Positions 8,156 to 15,714 of a DNA stretch of 64,000 nucleotides are shown one piece after another. Source of the stretch: Nisaea sediminum (GTDB lineage: Bacteria; Pseudomonadota; Alphaproteobacteria; Thalassobaculales; Thalassobaculaceae); contig NZ_JACZCQ010000003.1 of NCBI RefSeq assembly GCF_014904705.1, positions 558,001-622,000 on the forward strand, written 5' to 3'. The notes beneath the pieces were generated by a model. It was not told where the DNA came from, did not search any database, and saw nothing but the letters and a program-made list of their open reading frames with translations. The position numbers and the translations under genes are program-made. Positions within the stretch are counted from its first letter, which is position 1, and the number at the start of each line of letters is the position of its first letter.

Positions 8156-9523
8156 TCAGGCCCTTTCAAACCCGCGATTCACTTCCCAGTCGGTCACCCG
8201 ACGGTCGTATTCGGCCTGCTCCCAGCGGGCCGCATGCACATAATGGTCGATCACGTCGTCGCCGAAGGCCGCCCGCAGCATCTTCGAGCCGTCGAGCTCG
8301 TCGGCCGCCTGGCGGAGCGTGGCGGGGATCTCCGGAACGCCGGTGCCGACATAGGCATCGCCCTTGAACTCGCCTTCGAGCTTCATCTTCTTCTCGATCC
8401 CGTCGAGCCCGGCGGCAATCAGCGCCGCCATGGCGAGATAGGGATTGAGGTCCGAGCCGCCGATCCGGCACTCGACACGCACCGCCTTGGTGCCGTCGCC
8501 GCAGACGCGGAAACCGGCCGTGCGGTTGTCCATCGACCAGACGATCTTGGTCGGCGCGAAGGTGCCGGCGACGAAGCGCTTGTAGGAATTGATGTAGGGC
8601 GCAAGGAAACAGGTGATCTCCTTGGCATGCGCCAGCAGTCCAGCGAGGTAGCTCTGCATCATCTCCGACATGCCGTATTTGGCGTCCGGATCGAAGAACA
8701 GCGGCTTACCGTCCAGCGTCCAGAGCGACTGGTGGATGTGCGAGGAGTTGCCCGCATAGTCGTAATTCCATTTTGCGAGGAAGCTGATCGCGCGGCCCTG
8801 CGCCCAGGCGATCTCCTTGCAGCCGTTCTTGATCAGCACATGCCGGTCGGCCATGGTCAGCGCCTCGGCATAGCGCACATTGATCTCTTCCTGGCCGGCG
8901 TCCGCTTCGCCCTTGGAGTTCTCCACCGGCACGTCGGCGCCGTGCAGGCCGTTGCGGATCGCCCGCATCAGGCCCTCTTCCTTGGTCGTCTGGAAGATGT
9001 GGTAGTCCTCGTTATAGGGACTGATCACGTCGAGATTGCGGTATCCCTGCGCGTGGGCTTCCTCGAAGCTCTGCTTGAAGACGAAGAATTCCAGCTCGGA
9101 GGCCATGAAGGCCTTCATGCCCAGCGCTTCCAGCCGCTTGACCTGCTTCTTCAGGATCGCGCGCGGCGAATGCGCGACCTCTTCGTGGGTGTGATGGTCG
9201 AGCAGGTCGCAGAACACCAGCGCCGTGCCTTCGAGCCACGGAATGCGGCGGATCGTCGAGAGATCCGGCTTCATCGTGTAATCGCCGTAGCCCTTTTCCC
9301 AGCTCGTCGCCTTGTAGCCCTCGACCGTGTACATCTCCATGTCGTTCGCCTGGAGATAGTTGCAGCTGTGGGTCTCCTCGTAGGCGCTCTCGCAGAAGAA
9401 CTCGGCATGGAACCGTTTGCCCATCAGCCGTCCCTGCATGTCGATCTGGACCGCGAGAACGGTATCGATCTCGCCGCTTCCGACGGCCGCCTTCAATTCG
9501 TCGAAGCTGAGCTTGCCTGCCAT
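8156..9523 (-). CDS. Glutamine synthetase-like gamma-glutamyl-amine ligase
   Basis: 455 residues. The GS catalytic domain is clear: ASELEFFVF (first metal Glu), GQEEINVRYAEAL, SSHIHQSL (His of the ATP site), NRTAGFRVCG and RVECRIGGSDLNPYLAMAA (substrate and phosphate Arg residues). The N-terminal part lacks the DGSS stretch that contributes the ammonium-binding Asp of true GlnA, and no adenylylation Tyr motif is seen. This fits the GlnA-like enzymes (PuuA, IpuC, GlnT-like) that join glutamate to an organic amine at the cost of ATP. Linked TRAP, ADH and ALDH genes point to an amino alcohol such as ethanolamine or alaninol, but the amine cannot be read from sequence. Confidence 0.87.
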   Translation of the reverse strand: MAGKLSFDELKAAVGSGEIDTVLAVQIDMQGRLMGKRFHAEFFCESAYEETHSCNYLQANDMEMYTVEGYKATSWEKGYGDYTMKPDLSTIRRIPWLEGTALVFCDLLDHHTHEEVAHSPRAILKKQVKRLEALGMKAFMASELEFFVFKQSFEEAHAQGYRNLDVISPYNEDYHIFQTTKEEGLMRAIRNGLHGADVPVENSKGEADAGQEEINVRYAEALTMADRHVLIKNGCKEIAWAQGRAISFLAKWNYDYAGNSSHIHQSLWTLDGKPLFFDPDAKYGMSEMMQSYLAGLLAHAKEITCFLAPYINSYKRFVAGTFAPTKIVWSMDNRTAGFRVCGDGTKAVRVECRIGGSDLNPYLAMAALIAAGLDGIEKKMKLEGEFKGDAYVGTGVPEIPATLRQAADELDGSKMLRAAFGDDVIDHYVHAARWEQAEYDRRVTDWEVNRGFERA

Positions 9524-9608
9524 GACGCTACCCCATCACTCCATTGATCCGGGCCCGGCCCGGAAGTTTCTGCCGGCGGCAGGACGCCGCGCGGCAACGA
9601 AGTAGTAT

Positions 9609-9650
9609 CCGGGCGCCCGTACGCGCAAGGTCCGCGTATCGGGCGGCCGG
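9609..9650 (-). repeat. Long imperfect hairpin between TRAP dctP and the ligase gene
   Basis: CCGG/CCGG, CGCCCG/CGGGCG and ACGCG/CGCGT arms pair across a small loop to give a stem of roughly 15 bp with bulges. There is no T-run after it, so an RNA-stabilising or processing hairpin at the 3' end of the dctP segment is more likely than a terminator. Confidence 0.55.
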
Positions 9651-9683
9651 AGAAATGCCGCTCCCGGAGGAGACGATCAGGTC

Positions 9684-10739
9684 TTAGCTATAGCGGTACG
9701 GCTTGCCCGCCTTTTTCATATCCGATGCATACTTCTTGAAGATATCGATGACCTTCTTAGTCCGCGGCGTCTGGGCGGCGATTTCGTCCCAGAACTTCTC
9801 GGCCTCGGCCTCGACCGTCGCCCACTCGTCGTCGGCGATGGTGGTCAGCTTCATCTTGGTGCCGTCGACGCGCAGCTTCGCCTCGCCGCCCCAGTACCAG
9901 TGCTGGCGGTAATAGTGCGAGCTGTCCATGCAGAGCCTGAAGAGTTCCTTCAGATGCTCCGGCAGCTCGTTCCAGCGTTCGGAGTTGGCGAAGTAGGAAC
10001 CGCACCAGGCACCGGAAATGTTGTTGGTGAGGAAGTAGTTGGTCACGTCGGCCCAGCCCACCGTGTAATCCTCGGTGATGCCCGACCAGGCGATGCCGTC
10101 GAGCTCGCCGGTCTGCACCGCGACCTCGATGTCTTCCCACGGCAGGGTCACCGGAATGACGCCGAAGCGGGACAGGAACTTACCCGCGGTCGGGAAGGTG
10201 AAGACCCGCTTGCCCTTCAGGTCGTCGAGCTTGTTGATCGGATCGACGGTGGCGAAGTGGCACGGGTCCCAGGCGCCGGCGCTGAGCCAGGTCACGCCCT
10301 CGACTTCACCGTAAGCCTCTTCCCAGATCTCCTTCAGGCCGTACTGGTTGAACAGCACCGGTACGTCGAGGCTGTAGCGGGTCGCGAACGGGAAGTAGCC
10401 GCCGAAGACCGAGATATCGACCGGCGCAGCGATGGAATCGTCGTCGCTCTGCACCGCGTCGATGGTGCCGCGCTGCATGGCGCGGAAGAGCTCGCCCGTC
10501 GGAACCAGCTGGTCGGCGAAATAGAGCTCGATCTCCATCTCGCCGTTGGCGACCTTGTTGAAGGCGTCGATCGACGGCTTGATCACGTGCTCGGCGAGCG
10601 CCGGACCGGCATAGGTCTGCAGCCGCCACTTGATCTTGCTCTGGGCCTTCACGGCCGGCGCGGCGAGTGTCGCGGCTCCGGCAACGCCCGCCGTCGTCGC
10701 GGCGGCGGCCGTCTTCAGAAATTCACGTCTGTTCGTCAT
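9684..10739 (-). CDS. TRAP transporter substrate-binding protein (DctP family, Tat-type signal)
   Basis: 351 residues. The N-terminus NRREFLKTAAAA followed by an Ala-rich core and APAVKAQS is a twin-arginine-type export signal, so the protein is periplasmic. The mature part carries DctP/TakP-family features: QTYAGPALAEHV, LYFADQLVPTGELFRAMQRG, LDDLKGKRVFTFPTAGKF and ELDGIAWSG. It captures a solute for the DctQM permease encoded just upstream. Members close to the alpha-keto-acid type bind varied organic acids and amines; the ligand here is unknown. It is separated from dctM by a hairpin-rich 145-base gap and from the ligase gene by another hairpin, a layout that usually lets binding protein exceed permease. 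Confidence 0.88.
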   Translation of the reverse strand: MTNRREFLKTAAAATTAGVAGAATLAAPAVKAQSKIKWRLQTYAGPALAEHVIKPSIDAFNKVANGEMEIELYFADQLVPTGELFRAMQRGTIDAVQSDDDSIAAPVDISVFGGYFPFATRYSLDVPVLFNQYGLKEIWEEAYGEVEGVTWLSAGAWDPCHFATVDPINKLDDLKGKRVFTFPTAGKFLSRFGVIPVTLPWEDIEVAVQTGELDGIAWSGITEDYTVGWADVTNYFLTNNISGAWCGSYFANSERWNELPEHLKELFRLCMDSSHYYRQHWYWGGEAKLRVDGTKMKLTTIADDEWATVEAEAEKFWDEIAAQTPRTKKVIDIFKKYASDMKKAGKPYRYS

Positions 10740-10740
10740 G

Positions 10741-10813
10741 TCACCTGTCTCCCTTAGGTGATGGGCCCTCGGGCCCGGTTAACCCTCAATGGAACGGTTC
10801 CCAGGCCGTTCCA
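10741..10813 (-). repeat. Three tandem hairpins between dctM and dctP
   Basis: TGGAACGG (10790-10797) pairs with CCGTTCCA (10806-10813) over 8 bp. GGGCC pairs with GGCCC at 10763-10776. TCACCT (10741-10746) pairs with AGGTGA (10756-10761), which puts the likely GGGAG ribosome binding site of dctP in a loop. No T-run follows. They could set mRNA stability or translation of the binding-protein gene. Confidence 0.6.
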
Positions 10814-10884
10814 TCCGCACTGTCATGGCGCGATGCGCCTCCCCTTCCCCGTTTCTTCTTCAGTTCGGTCCCATCGCGGCCCGA

Positions 10885-12210
10885 CTACCTTCCGTAGAAT
10901 TGGTTGGGCAGCCACATCGCGATATCGGGGAAGATCATGACCAGAATGAGCGCCAATGTCATGACCAGCACGAAGGGGCCGATGGACCGGTAGATGTCCG
11001 ACAGCGTGACCTCCGGCGGCGCCATGGCGCGCATCAGGAAGAGGTTGTAACCGAATGGCGGCGTCATATAGGCGATCTGGCAGGTGATCGTGTAGAGCAC
11101 GCCGTACCAGACCAGATCGAAGCCCAGCATCTTCACCAGCGGCACATAGAGCGGCGCGACGATGACCAGCATCGCCGTGTCGTCGAGGAACATGCCCATC
11201 AGGATGAAGGAGAGCTGCATCAGGATCAGGATCTCCCAGGGCCCGAGACCGAGCCGGTCGACGAAGAAGCTCTCGATCGCCTTAACGGCGCCAAGACCGT
11301 CGAAGACGGCGCCGAAACAGAGCGCGGCGAGAATGATCCACATGAACATGCAGGAGATGCCCAGCGTCTTGCGCAGCACCTCTTCCATAACCTCCGCCGT
11401 CAGCCGGCGCTTGACGAGCGCGGCCAGGGTCGCCGCCGTGGCTCCGACAGCGGAGCTCTCGACCAGCGAGGTCACCCCCATCAGGAACAGCCCGGTCATC
11501 GAGAAGAAGATGAAGAGCGGCAGGATGCCGGCCTTGAGCAGGCTGATCTTCTCTTCCCAGGTGATTTCCGCCCGCTCCTCCTTGCTGAGCGACGGCCCGA
11601 GGGAGGGCTGCATCCAGCAGCGGATGACGATATAGGCGATGAACATGCCCGCCATCATCAGGCCGGGTATGGCGCCCGCGAGCCAGAGCTGGCTGACCGG
11701 CTGGCGCGCGATCATGCCGTAGAGCACGAGCACGACGCTCGGCGGCACCAGGATGCCGAGCGAACTGCCGGCCTGGATCACGCCGGTCACCATGATCTTG
11801 TCGTAGCCGCGGCGAAGCAGTTCCGGCAGCGCGATACTGGCGCCGATGGCCATGCCCGCAACCGAGAGCCCGTTCATCGCCGACACCGCGACCATCAGCA
11901 GGATCGTGCCGATCGCGAGACCGCCGTTCAGCGGCCCCATCCAGACATGGAACATGCGGTAGAGATCGTCGGCGATCTTCGACTCCGACAGCATGTAGCC
12001 CATGTAGACGAAGAGCGGCAGGGTCAGCAGCGGATACCATTTCATCAGCTTCATGGCCGCGCTGAAGGCCATTTCGGAGCCGCCGTCGCCCCCGAGCTGC
12101 AGCGCTGCCGCCCTGGCCGCGGAACCCATGGGCCCGAAGACCCGCTGCCCCGTGAGGAGCAGCAGCATCATCGAGGAGAACATGAGGAGGGCGATAAGCT
12201 CGTAACTCAT
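10885..12210 (-). CDS. dctM: TRAP transporter large permease (DctM)
   Basis: 441 residues of almost unbroken hydrophobic segments, about 12 predicted helices. Family features: VAVSAMNGLSVAGMAIGASIALPELLRRGYDK near residues 100-135, the SSLGILVPPSVVLVLYG loop, MGMFLDDTAMLVIVAPLYVPLV, and AYMTPPFGYNLFLMR near the C-terminus. It forms the sodium-driven channel of the TRAP transporter with the small subunit. The start overlaps the DctQ stop as ATGA, so the two subunits are translationally coupled. Confidence 0.92.
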   Translation of the reverse strand: MSYELIALLMFSSMMLLLLTGQRVFGPMGSAARAAALQLGGDGGSEMAFSAAMKLMKWYPLLTLPLFVYMGYMLSESKIADDLYRMFHVWMGPLNGGLAIGTILLMVAVSAMNGLSVAGMAIGASIALPELLRRGYDKIMVTGVIQAGSSLGILVPPSVVLVLYGMIARQPVSQLWLAGAIPGLMMAGMFIAYIVIRCWMQPSLGPSLSKEERAEITWEEKISLLKAGILPLFIFFSMTGLFLMGVTSLVESSAVGATAATLAALVKRRLTAEVMEEVLRKTLGISCMFMWIILAALCFGAVFDGLGAVKAIESFFVDRLGLGPWEILILMQLSFILMGMFLDDTAMLVIVAPLYVPLVKMLGFDLVWYGVLYTITCQIAYMTPPFGYNLFLMRAMAPPEVTLSDIYRSIGPFVLVMTLALILVMIFPDIAMWLPNQFYGR

Positions 12211-12716
12211 CAGAGTTCCTCCCCGCGCAGTGCGGCAATATCCTTGAAGAGCGTCGCGACCGCCTGCAGCAGCATGAGCAGAACCCCGAAGGTCATGACG
12301 ATCTTCACCGGCGCCATGTAGGGCGCCCAGGCGGAATAGCTCTGCTCGTTGTATTCGATGGCGTAGGCGGTCGAGGAATAGCCGCCATAGAGCAGCAGGC
12401 AGAGATAGAAGATCAGGAAGAGAACGGTGATCGAGTCGACCAGAGAGCGGGTCCGCGGTTTCCAGTTCGTGTAGAGCAGGTCCATGCGCACATGGTCGCC
12501 GAGCTGCATGGAATAGCCGCCGCCCAGCAGGTAATAGGCCACCATCAGAAACTGCGCGGTCTCGAGCGTCCAGAGCGACGGCAGGAATACCGCCTTGGAA
12601 AGCGACGAATAGAGCAGCACGCCCAGCATCGCGAAGATCAGATACATCGCGAACCGGCCGATGAAGCGGTTCATCTTCTCGACATAGGCAACGTAGAGCC
12701 GTATCGCTTTTGGCAT
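12210..12716 (-). CDS. dctQ: TRAP transporter small permease (DctQ)
   Basis: 168 residues from the ATG at 12716, which is directly preceded by AAGGGGCGGAGG; a longer frame to 12776 would overlap the upstream gene. Four hydrophobic segments are visible, with the DctQ-type SLWTLETAQFLMVAYYLLGGGYSMQ region and a conserved DHVRMD after it. It partners DctM in the inner membrane. It starts 10 bases after the stop of the amidohydrolase-like gene. Confidence 0.88.
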   Translation of the reverse strand: MPKAIRLYVAYVEKMNRFIGRFAMYLIFAMLGVLLYSSLSKAVFLPSLWTLETAQFLMVAYYLLGGGYSMQLGDHVRMDLLYTNWKPRTRSLVDSITVLFLIFYLCLLLYGGYSSTAYAIEYNEQSYSAWAPYMAPVKIVMTFGVLLMLLQAVATLFKDIAALRGEEL

Positions 12717-12726
12717 CCTCCGCCCC

Positions 12727-13539
12727 TTATCTCTGCTGGTCGTTGCTGTTGCCGTCGCCGCCCGCGCAGAGCTCAAGAGCCCTCGCTACCGCGCCCGACA
12801 GCCGCTCCGCCATGGCGCGCTGCTGCGCCGTCTCGCGGATGATGTCGTTGCGGATTTCGATCATGACGTTGAGCAGGCCATGCGGCAGCGCGTGGACCTT
12901 CAACGTGTGCGTCACGCCATCGGCCGGGCCGTAGGGCTCGTTCCGGCGTACGTCCAGTCCGGCGAATATTTCCTGCTGATCCAGCATTGCGTCGGCGAGG
13001 CGGCTGTCCGCATCGTGAAGAATGCCGAGATCGAAATGTCTTTCGACCCCTTTGTAGACGGGCGTGAAGGAATGCACGGTCACGATCGCCGGACGCTGTC
13101 CCGCCGCCATGCGGCCTTCGATGACGTGCTCCAGCGTGTCGCGGAACGGAAAGTAGATCCGCTCTGCGCGTTCTGCGCGCTGCATCTTGGTCAGGCCGGC
13201 ATTGCCCGGGATTTCGTAGATCTCGCTCACCGCCGGCATGGCGCTTTCGGCCTCGGGCGGGCGGTTGCAGTCATAGACCAGGCGGGAAGTCTTCGCCGCC
13301 ACCAGGGGCGCATCAAGCGTGGCGGCCATGGTCGAAGCCACGGCAAGCGCTCCCGGGTCCCATGCCACATGGCTCTGTTGGACGGCTTCGTCAACGCCGA
13401 GCCCATGCAAATGGGCCGGAATATGGTTGGAGGCGTGTTCGCAAACGACGATCGCGGCACGCTTGCCGCCCTCGTTCGTCACGCTGACCGGATTGCCCCA
13501 CGCGGACAGATCCGCGATCGGCTGCGCCGACAATGCCAC
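12727..13539 (-). CDS. N-formylglutamate amidohydrolase-like protein (COG3931 type)
   Basis: 270 residues from a GTG at 13539, chosen because GGGGAG lies 7 bases upstream; a TTG at 13575 is weaker. Family motifs: VVCEHASNHIP (metal-binding His region), SRLVYDCNRPP, VTVHSFTPVYKG and RHFDLGILHD. Characterised relatives (HutG type) cleave N-formyl-L-glutamate to formate and glutamate with a metal ion. No histidine-degradation gene is near. It is the first gene of the TRAP/ligase/ALDH/ADH operon, so an attractive reading is hydrolysis of the gamma-glutamyl product to recycle glutamate, the step PuuD performs in putrescine degradation. That role is inference. Confidence 0.82.
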   Translation of the reverse strand: MALSAQPIADLSAWGNPVSVTNEGGKRAAIVVCEHASNHIPAHLHGLGVDEAVQQSHVAWDPGALAVASTMAATLDAPLVAAKTSRLVYDCNRPPEAESAMPAVSEIYEIPGNAGLTKMQRAERAERIYFPFRDTLEHVIEGRMAAGQRPAIVTVHSFTPVYKGVERHFDLGILHDADSRLADAMLDQQEIFAGLDVRRNEPYGPADGVTHTLKVHALPHGLLNVMIEIRNDIIRETAQQRAMAERLSGAVARALELCAGGDGNSNDQQR

Positions 13540-13682
13540 TCGCCCTCTCCCCTGACGTTGCAGCCATCTTTTCAACTTTGATCAGGCAGTCAAGGATAAT
13601 TCTGAAAATTCCTCTTCTATAAATCTGAGATTGTCGCATTATTTTCAAAACGACACGGCGCGGTCGCGCCCGGGAGGATGAA
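13540..13682. promoter_or_regulatory. Divergent promoter/operator region of the gamma-glutamyl operon and its RpiR regulator
   Basis: 143 bases between the divergent starts. An AT-rich core (about 13575-13655) contains CTGAAAAT and, on the other side, ATTTTCAA, which form spaced GAAA/TTTC half sites of the kind RpiR-type proteins bind. I cannot fix exact -35/-10 elements. The regulator probably controls both directions from here. Confidence 0.45.
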
Positions 13683-14558
13683 TTGTCGGAACCCCTGACC
13701 GGAACGGTGGCGGAGCGCATCAGGCGCCGGTTCGAGTCGCTGACCCGAGCGGAGCGTCAGCTCACCAATGTCATTCTCGAGAACTATCCGGTGTCCGGCC
13801 TCGGCACGATAACGACACTGGCCGAGACAGCCGATGTCTCCACGCCGACGGCGGCGCGGATGGCCCGCAAGCTCGGCTTCGGCGGTTTTCCCGAGATGCA
13901 GGCCGCGCTCCGGTCGGAACTCGAGGCCACCCTCTCCAATCCGATCGCGAAGCACGACAGCTGGGCCGCGAACGCACCGGACACCCATATCCTCAACCGC
14001 TTCGCCGATGCGGTGACGGACAATCTCAGGCAAACCCTGCAGCAGCTCGACCTCTCGGACTTCAACGCGGTCGTCGACCTGCTGAGCGATCCTGCACGCA
14101 ATATCTATCTCGTTGGCGGCCGCATCAGCCGGTCGATGGCGGATTACTTCTTCACCCACATGCAGGTGATCCGGGACGGTGTGACGCTGATCTCGCCGAA
14201 TTCGAACACCTGGCCGCATTATGTGCTGAACATGAAGGAAGGCGACGTGCTCGTCGCCTTCGACATCCGGCGCTACGAGCATGACACGCAGCGCCTGGCG
14301 GAAATGGCGAAGGAGCGCGGGGCGCGCCTGGTGCTCTTCACCGACCAGTGGGGCTCGCCGGCCGCGAAACATGCGAGCCACAGCTTCCGCGCCCGCATCG
14401 AGGTGCCGTCGGCCTGGGACAGTTCCGCCGTGATCCTGTTCATCATCGAGGCGCTGATCGCCGCGGTGCAGACGGAACGCTGGGAAGAGACAAGGGACCG
14501 GATGAAAGTTCTGGAACAGCTCTTCGACCAGACGAAACTCTTCCGCAAGTTCACCTGA
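13683..14558 (+). CDS. RpiR/MurR family transcriptional regulator
   Basis: 291 residues from a TTG start. GGGAGG at 13672-13677 is spaced 5 bases from the TTG, whereas the ATG at 13678 is in another frame and stops after six codons. The N-terminal helix-turn-helix (ERIRRRFESLTRAERQL then TITTLAETADVSTPTAARMARKLGFGGFPEMQ, residues ~10-75) is the HTH_6 type. Residues ~125-255 form a SIS phosphosugar-binding-like domain with IYLVGGRISRSMADYF. RpiR proteins sense small effectors and control catabolic genes. It is divergent from the seven-gene operon and most likely regulates it. Confidence 0.9.
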   Translation: MSEPLTGTVAERIRRRFESLTRAERQLTNVILENYPVSGLGTITTLAETADVSTPTAARMARKLGFGGFPEMQAALRSELEATLSNPIAKHDSWAANAPDTHILNRFADAVTDNLRQTLQQLDLSDFNAVVDLLSDPARNIYLVGGRISRSMADYFFTHMQVIRDGVTLISPNSNTWPHYVLNMKEGDVLVAFDIRRYEHDTQRLAEMAKERGARLVLFTDQWGSPAAKHASHSFRARIEVPSAWDSSAVILFIIEALIAAVQTERWEETRDRMKVLEQLFDQTKLFRKFT

Positions 14559-14581
14559 GGGAGACCGGTAGGACTCCGGTA

Positions 14582-15619
14582 CTACTTGGCGAGAGACCCG
14601 AGCAAGTCGAGGTAGTGCCGGACCACCGTGCGCTCGCTGAAACGGGCTTCGAACTCGGCCCGCCCGGCATCGGTCAGCGACTTCGCGAGCGCGTTGTCGG
14701 AAATCACGCGGTTCAGCTGCGCAGCAAATCCGTCGGCGTCCTCGATCACGGCCAGCAGACCGGTTTCCCCCTCACGGATCAGATGCACCGGCCCTTCGCT
14801 CTTCGCCGCGACGACCGGCAGGCCGTGCGCCCAGCCCTCGATCACCACATTACCGAGCCCTTCGACACGGCTCGGGCAAACCAGAATGTCGGCGCTTGCA
14901 AGCAGATCCGCGGTGTCGTCGCGCCATCCAAGGAAGCGGACCCGCGCGGCGATCTCCAGCTCTTCCGCCAGCGCCTTGAGAGCCGCTTCCTCCGGCCCCG
15001 CGCCGGCGATCCAGAGATAGGCCGCTGGTGTCTTCGCAAGGGCGCGCAATAGCACGTCGTAGGCCTTGTTGCGATGCAGACGGCCGAGCGCAAGCAGCAG
15101 CGGGGCATCGTCTGGCGTGTCGAACGCGCTGCGGCTGAGCGGCGTTCCGGGCTCGGCATGGACGAAGTTCGGAACATAATGGGTCCGCTCCGCCGGCCAG
15201 CCCTGACCTGTCATATGATCGACGAGACCAGGTGCGTTGCAGATCAGGTGATCGAAGCCGCGATAATATTTCACGTCATAATAGCCGCCGATCCGGCCTA
15301 CGCGGAGATAGTCGCCCGGCGGTGTCTTTGCGGCGGCTCGGTTCATCCAGGCCAGCACCACATCGGGCCGGAACGACCGGATATCCCGCCTGAGCTGCCA
15401 GGGCGTCAGGAAGTCAAGAGCTCCGCCGAAGCCGAATTCGGTGAAATCCACTCCGGCCGCGCGGAGAATCCCGGCCCGCCTGTCGTCGCGGCGGATCGCG
15501 ACGCGCTGTGCGACAGCGCCACTCCATTCCGGCTTTGCCATCGCGGAGACCAGGCGTTCGAAAAATGCTTCGGCGCCGCCGTGGCGCGCCCCTGCCATGG
15601 TCTGGTAAAGACGGATCAT
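14582..15619 (-). CDS. GT4-type glycosyltransferase
   Basis: 345 residues from the ATG at 15619, where the protein opens with IRLYQTMAGARHGGAEAFF, the usual GT-B start; in-frame starts up to 15724 would run into the divergent gene. The C-terminal Rossmann half has LLLALGRLHRNKAYDVLLRAL and the EGLGNVVIEGWAHGLPVVA stretch, the E-x7-E nucleotide-sugar site of retaining GT4 enzymes. It probably adds a sugar to LPS core or another surface glycan in the cytoplasm. It is divergent from a GT9 gene; three glycosyltransferase genes lie together in 14580-17670. Confidence 0.87.
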   Translation of the reverse strand: MIRLYQTMAGARHGGAEAFFERLVSAMAKPEWSGAVAQRVAIRRDDRRAGILRAAGVDFTEFGFGGALDFLTPWQLRRDIRSFRPDVVLAWMNRAAAKTPPGDYLRVGRIGGYYDVKYYRGFDHLICNAPGLVDHMTGQGWPAERTHYVPNFVHAEPGTPLSRSAFDTPDDAPLLLALGRLHRNKAYDVLLRALAKTPAAYLWIAGAGPEEAALKALAEELEIAARVRFLGWRDDTADLLASADILVCPSRVEGLGNVVIEGWAHGLPVVAAKSEGPVHLIREGETGLLAVIEDADGFAAQLNRVISDNALAKSLTDAGRAEFEARFSERTVVRHYLDLLGSLAK

Positions 15620-15714
15620 CGAGGTTTCGGAAAAGCTTGTGACAACGCGGCGCATTGTGGTGTAGCCCGTGCCCGACCGCAAGCGCAGTGCGGACCGACG
15701 ACGGGAGCCGAAGA

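Noticed and set aside
10789-12321. A 510-codon plus-strand frame opposite dctM and dctQ
   Set aside because: The translation is a His/Arg/Asp/Glu-rich shadow of two clear membrane proteins on the other strand.
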